Below, in pieces: positions 63,185 through 64,000 of a stretch of 64,000 bases of DNA. The notes beneath the pieces are model-generated. The model saw only the letters and a program-made list of their open reading frames with translations, was not told the DNA's origin and did not search any database. Source of the DNA: Vibrio azureus (GTDB lineage Bacteria; Pseudomonadota; Gammaproteobacteria; Enterobacterales; Vibrionaceae); contig NZ_CP018616.1 of the NCBI RefSeq assembly GCF_002849855.1, positions 310,001-374,000 of the forward strand. The letters run 5' to 3'. Position 1 is the stretch's first letter. Every line of letters starts with the position of its first letter. The position numbers and the translations under genes were made by a program.

Positions 63185-63679
63185 ATGAGACATATCATTT
63201 CTTTATTATTGGAAAACCAGCCTGGTGCTTTGTCGCGTGTTGTTGGCCTGTTTTCACAGCGAGGCTATAACATCGAGTCTCTCAATGTCTCACCTACCGA
63301 TGATGAAACACTTTCACGCCTTAATATCACGACGACGTCTGATGAAATGCAGCTTGAGCAAATTCAAAAACAGCTTAACAAGTTAATTGATGTTCTCAAG
63401 GTGCAAGAGGTTACCGAGTTTGAGCATATTGAGCGTGAATTGATGATGGTTAAAGTCAAGGCCAGTGGTTTATCCAGAGCAGAAGTCAAACGAACGGCTG
63501 ATATTTTTCGAGGCCAAATTGTTGATGTGACTGCCACTCAATATACCGTGCAATTGGCTGGTACGAGTGAAAAGCTCGATGCGTTTATTCAAGCTATCTC
63601 AGAAGTGACGGAAGTCGTCGAAGTTGCTCGCAGTGGCGTAGTTGGTATTGCCCGTGGCGAACGTAGCCTGAAGTATTAG
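63185..63679 (+). CDS. ilvH: Acetolactate synthase small regulatory subunit
   Basis: A 164-residue regulatory subunit conferring valine feedback inhibition. The N-terminal ACT domain has 'LLENQPGALSRVVGLFSQRG' and 'YNIESLNVSPT'; the second domain follows from about residue 80. Coupled to ilvI. A hairpin follows at 63737-63771. Confidence 0.97.
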   Translation: MRHIISLLLENQPGALSRVVGLFSQRGYNIESLNVSPTDDETLSRLNITTTSDEMQLEQIQKQLNKLIDVLKVQEVTEFEHIERELMMVKVKASGLSRAEVKRTADIFRGQIVDVTATQYTVQLAGTSEKLDAFIQAISEVTEVVEVARSGVVGIARGERSLKY

Positions 63680-63736
63680 ACGGTTTACGATGAGCAATTG
63701 AGGACGTTGGCTCGTTATTTTTCTTTGTTACAACGT

Positions 63737-63771
63737 GAGACTGAAACCGGAGCATTTCTGGTTTCAATCTC
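63737..63771. terminator. Hairpin between ilvH and the partial GntR gene
   Basis: GAGACTGAAACC (63737-63748) pairs with GGTTTCAATCTC (63760-63771), one mismatch, between convergent genes. No T-run follows on either strand, so termination is inferred from position. Confidence 0.5.
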
Positions 63772-63784
63772 AGCCAAATCACAA

Positions 63785-64000
63785 TTAAACCGCTTCTATG
63801 GCAGTTTCGATGCTTTGCATAGAGCTTAACAGGTGTTTATCCAGCAGCTCAATCGCTTCATCACTGTTTTTAGCCAGTACGAGCTTCATGATCATTTCAT
63901 GTTCATCAATATTGAACAATGTGTCATGTTCTGAAGTGAGTGTTTGCATCGCAAAGTAGCGGTAGCGTTTTATTTGATTGATCAAGTCACTAAAGAATTC
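63785..64000 (-). CDS. GntR-family regulator with FCD domain, partial (cut by window end)
   Basis: Only the last 71 residues are seen; the frame is open to the window edge. The sequence 'NIDEHEMIMKLVLAKNSDEA' followed by 'IELLDKHLLSSM' matches the end of FCD effector domains, with the metal-ligand histidines (EH and KHL). FadR/GntR regulators of this type sense small carboxylic acids. The DNA-binding half and the target lie outside the window. Confidence 0.8.
   Translation of the reverse strand, partial: EFFSDLINQIKRYRYFAMQTLTSEHDTLFNIDEHEMIMKLVLAKNSDEAIELLDKHLLSSMQSIETAIEAV

Overview
This window is a stretch of Vibrionaceae (most likely Vibrio) main chromosome. The evidence is gene content and gene order: argR facing mdh, ispB facing rplU-rpmA-obgE, lptD-surA-pdxA-rsmA-apaG-apaH, leuABCD with a leader facing leuO then ilvIH, a five-part zinc-uptake (zrg-type) cluster, tamAB-ytfP-ppa-fbp-mpl, and a TAXI-TRAP transporter with a fused DUF3394-type permease. 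Base composition looks moderate and even. I see no prophage, integrase, transposase, CRISPR array, tRNA or rRNA. Almost everything is core metabolism and envelope biogenesis.

Layout. 1-5 kb: an ElaA-type acetyltransferase, the RNA helicase DbpA, a Crp-family regulator and the periplasmic nucleotidase CpdB. 5-11 kb: a sulfate-assimilation cluster (siroheme methyltransferase, cysD, cysN, an SLC13 permease, cysC). 11-17 kb: a conserved hypothetical, a tiny membrane peptide gene, and a zinc-uptake cluster (DUF3299 protein, ABC permease, ABC ATPase, histidine-rich ZrgA, DUF2607-like protein) headed by a striking Zur-like palindrome. 17-28.9 kb: ytfJ, a DUF1107 gene, msrA, tamA-tamB-ytfP, ppa, fbp, mpl-ubiX. 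28.9-32.4 kb: a TPP riboswitch and thiBPQ for thiamine import. 32.4-36.4 kb: the TRAP transporter pair. 36.7-38.9 kb: argR with ARG-box-like sites, mdh, and an orphan small gene. 39-42.3 kb: ispB, rplU, rpmA, obgE. 42.4-51.9 kb: folA, the lptD-to-apaH operon, djlA and a DUF547 protein. 52-63.7 kb: leuDCBA with a leader peptide and attenuator, leuO, a long-chain acyl-CoA ligase, ilvIH. The window ends inside a GntR/FCD regulator.

How the genes work together. Sulfate activation to PAPS (cysD, cysN, cysC) sits with a likely anion permease and with siroheme synthesis needed by sulfite reductase. Leucine synthesis sits beside its regulator LeuO and beside ilvIH, which supplies the acetolactate step. 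TamA-TamB, SurA, LptD and DjlA are all envelope-assembly functions. The zinc genes look like one Zur-controlled regulon.

Non-coding signals are the most informative part of the window. They include a dispersed palindromic repeat family with the core ACCTCAAGATGC / ACTTGGGTAT, present in at least ten places and often acting as a terminator-like hairpin between convergent genes; one roughly 283-bp composite copy with nested palindromes; one copy forming a perfect 24-bp stem just upstream of mdh; a leu attenuator; a TPP riboswitch; a hairpin in the rplU leader; and a long hairpin between the two TRAP genes. I found no convincing wholly new multi-gene system. The repeat family, the Zur palindrome and two orphan small genes are the best leads.
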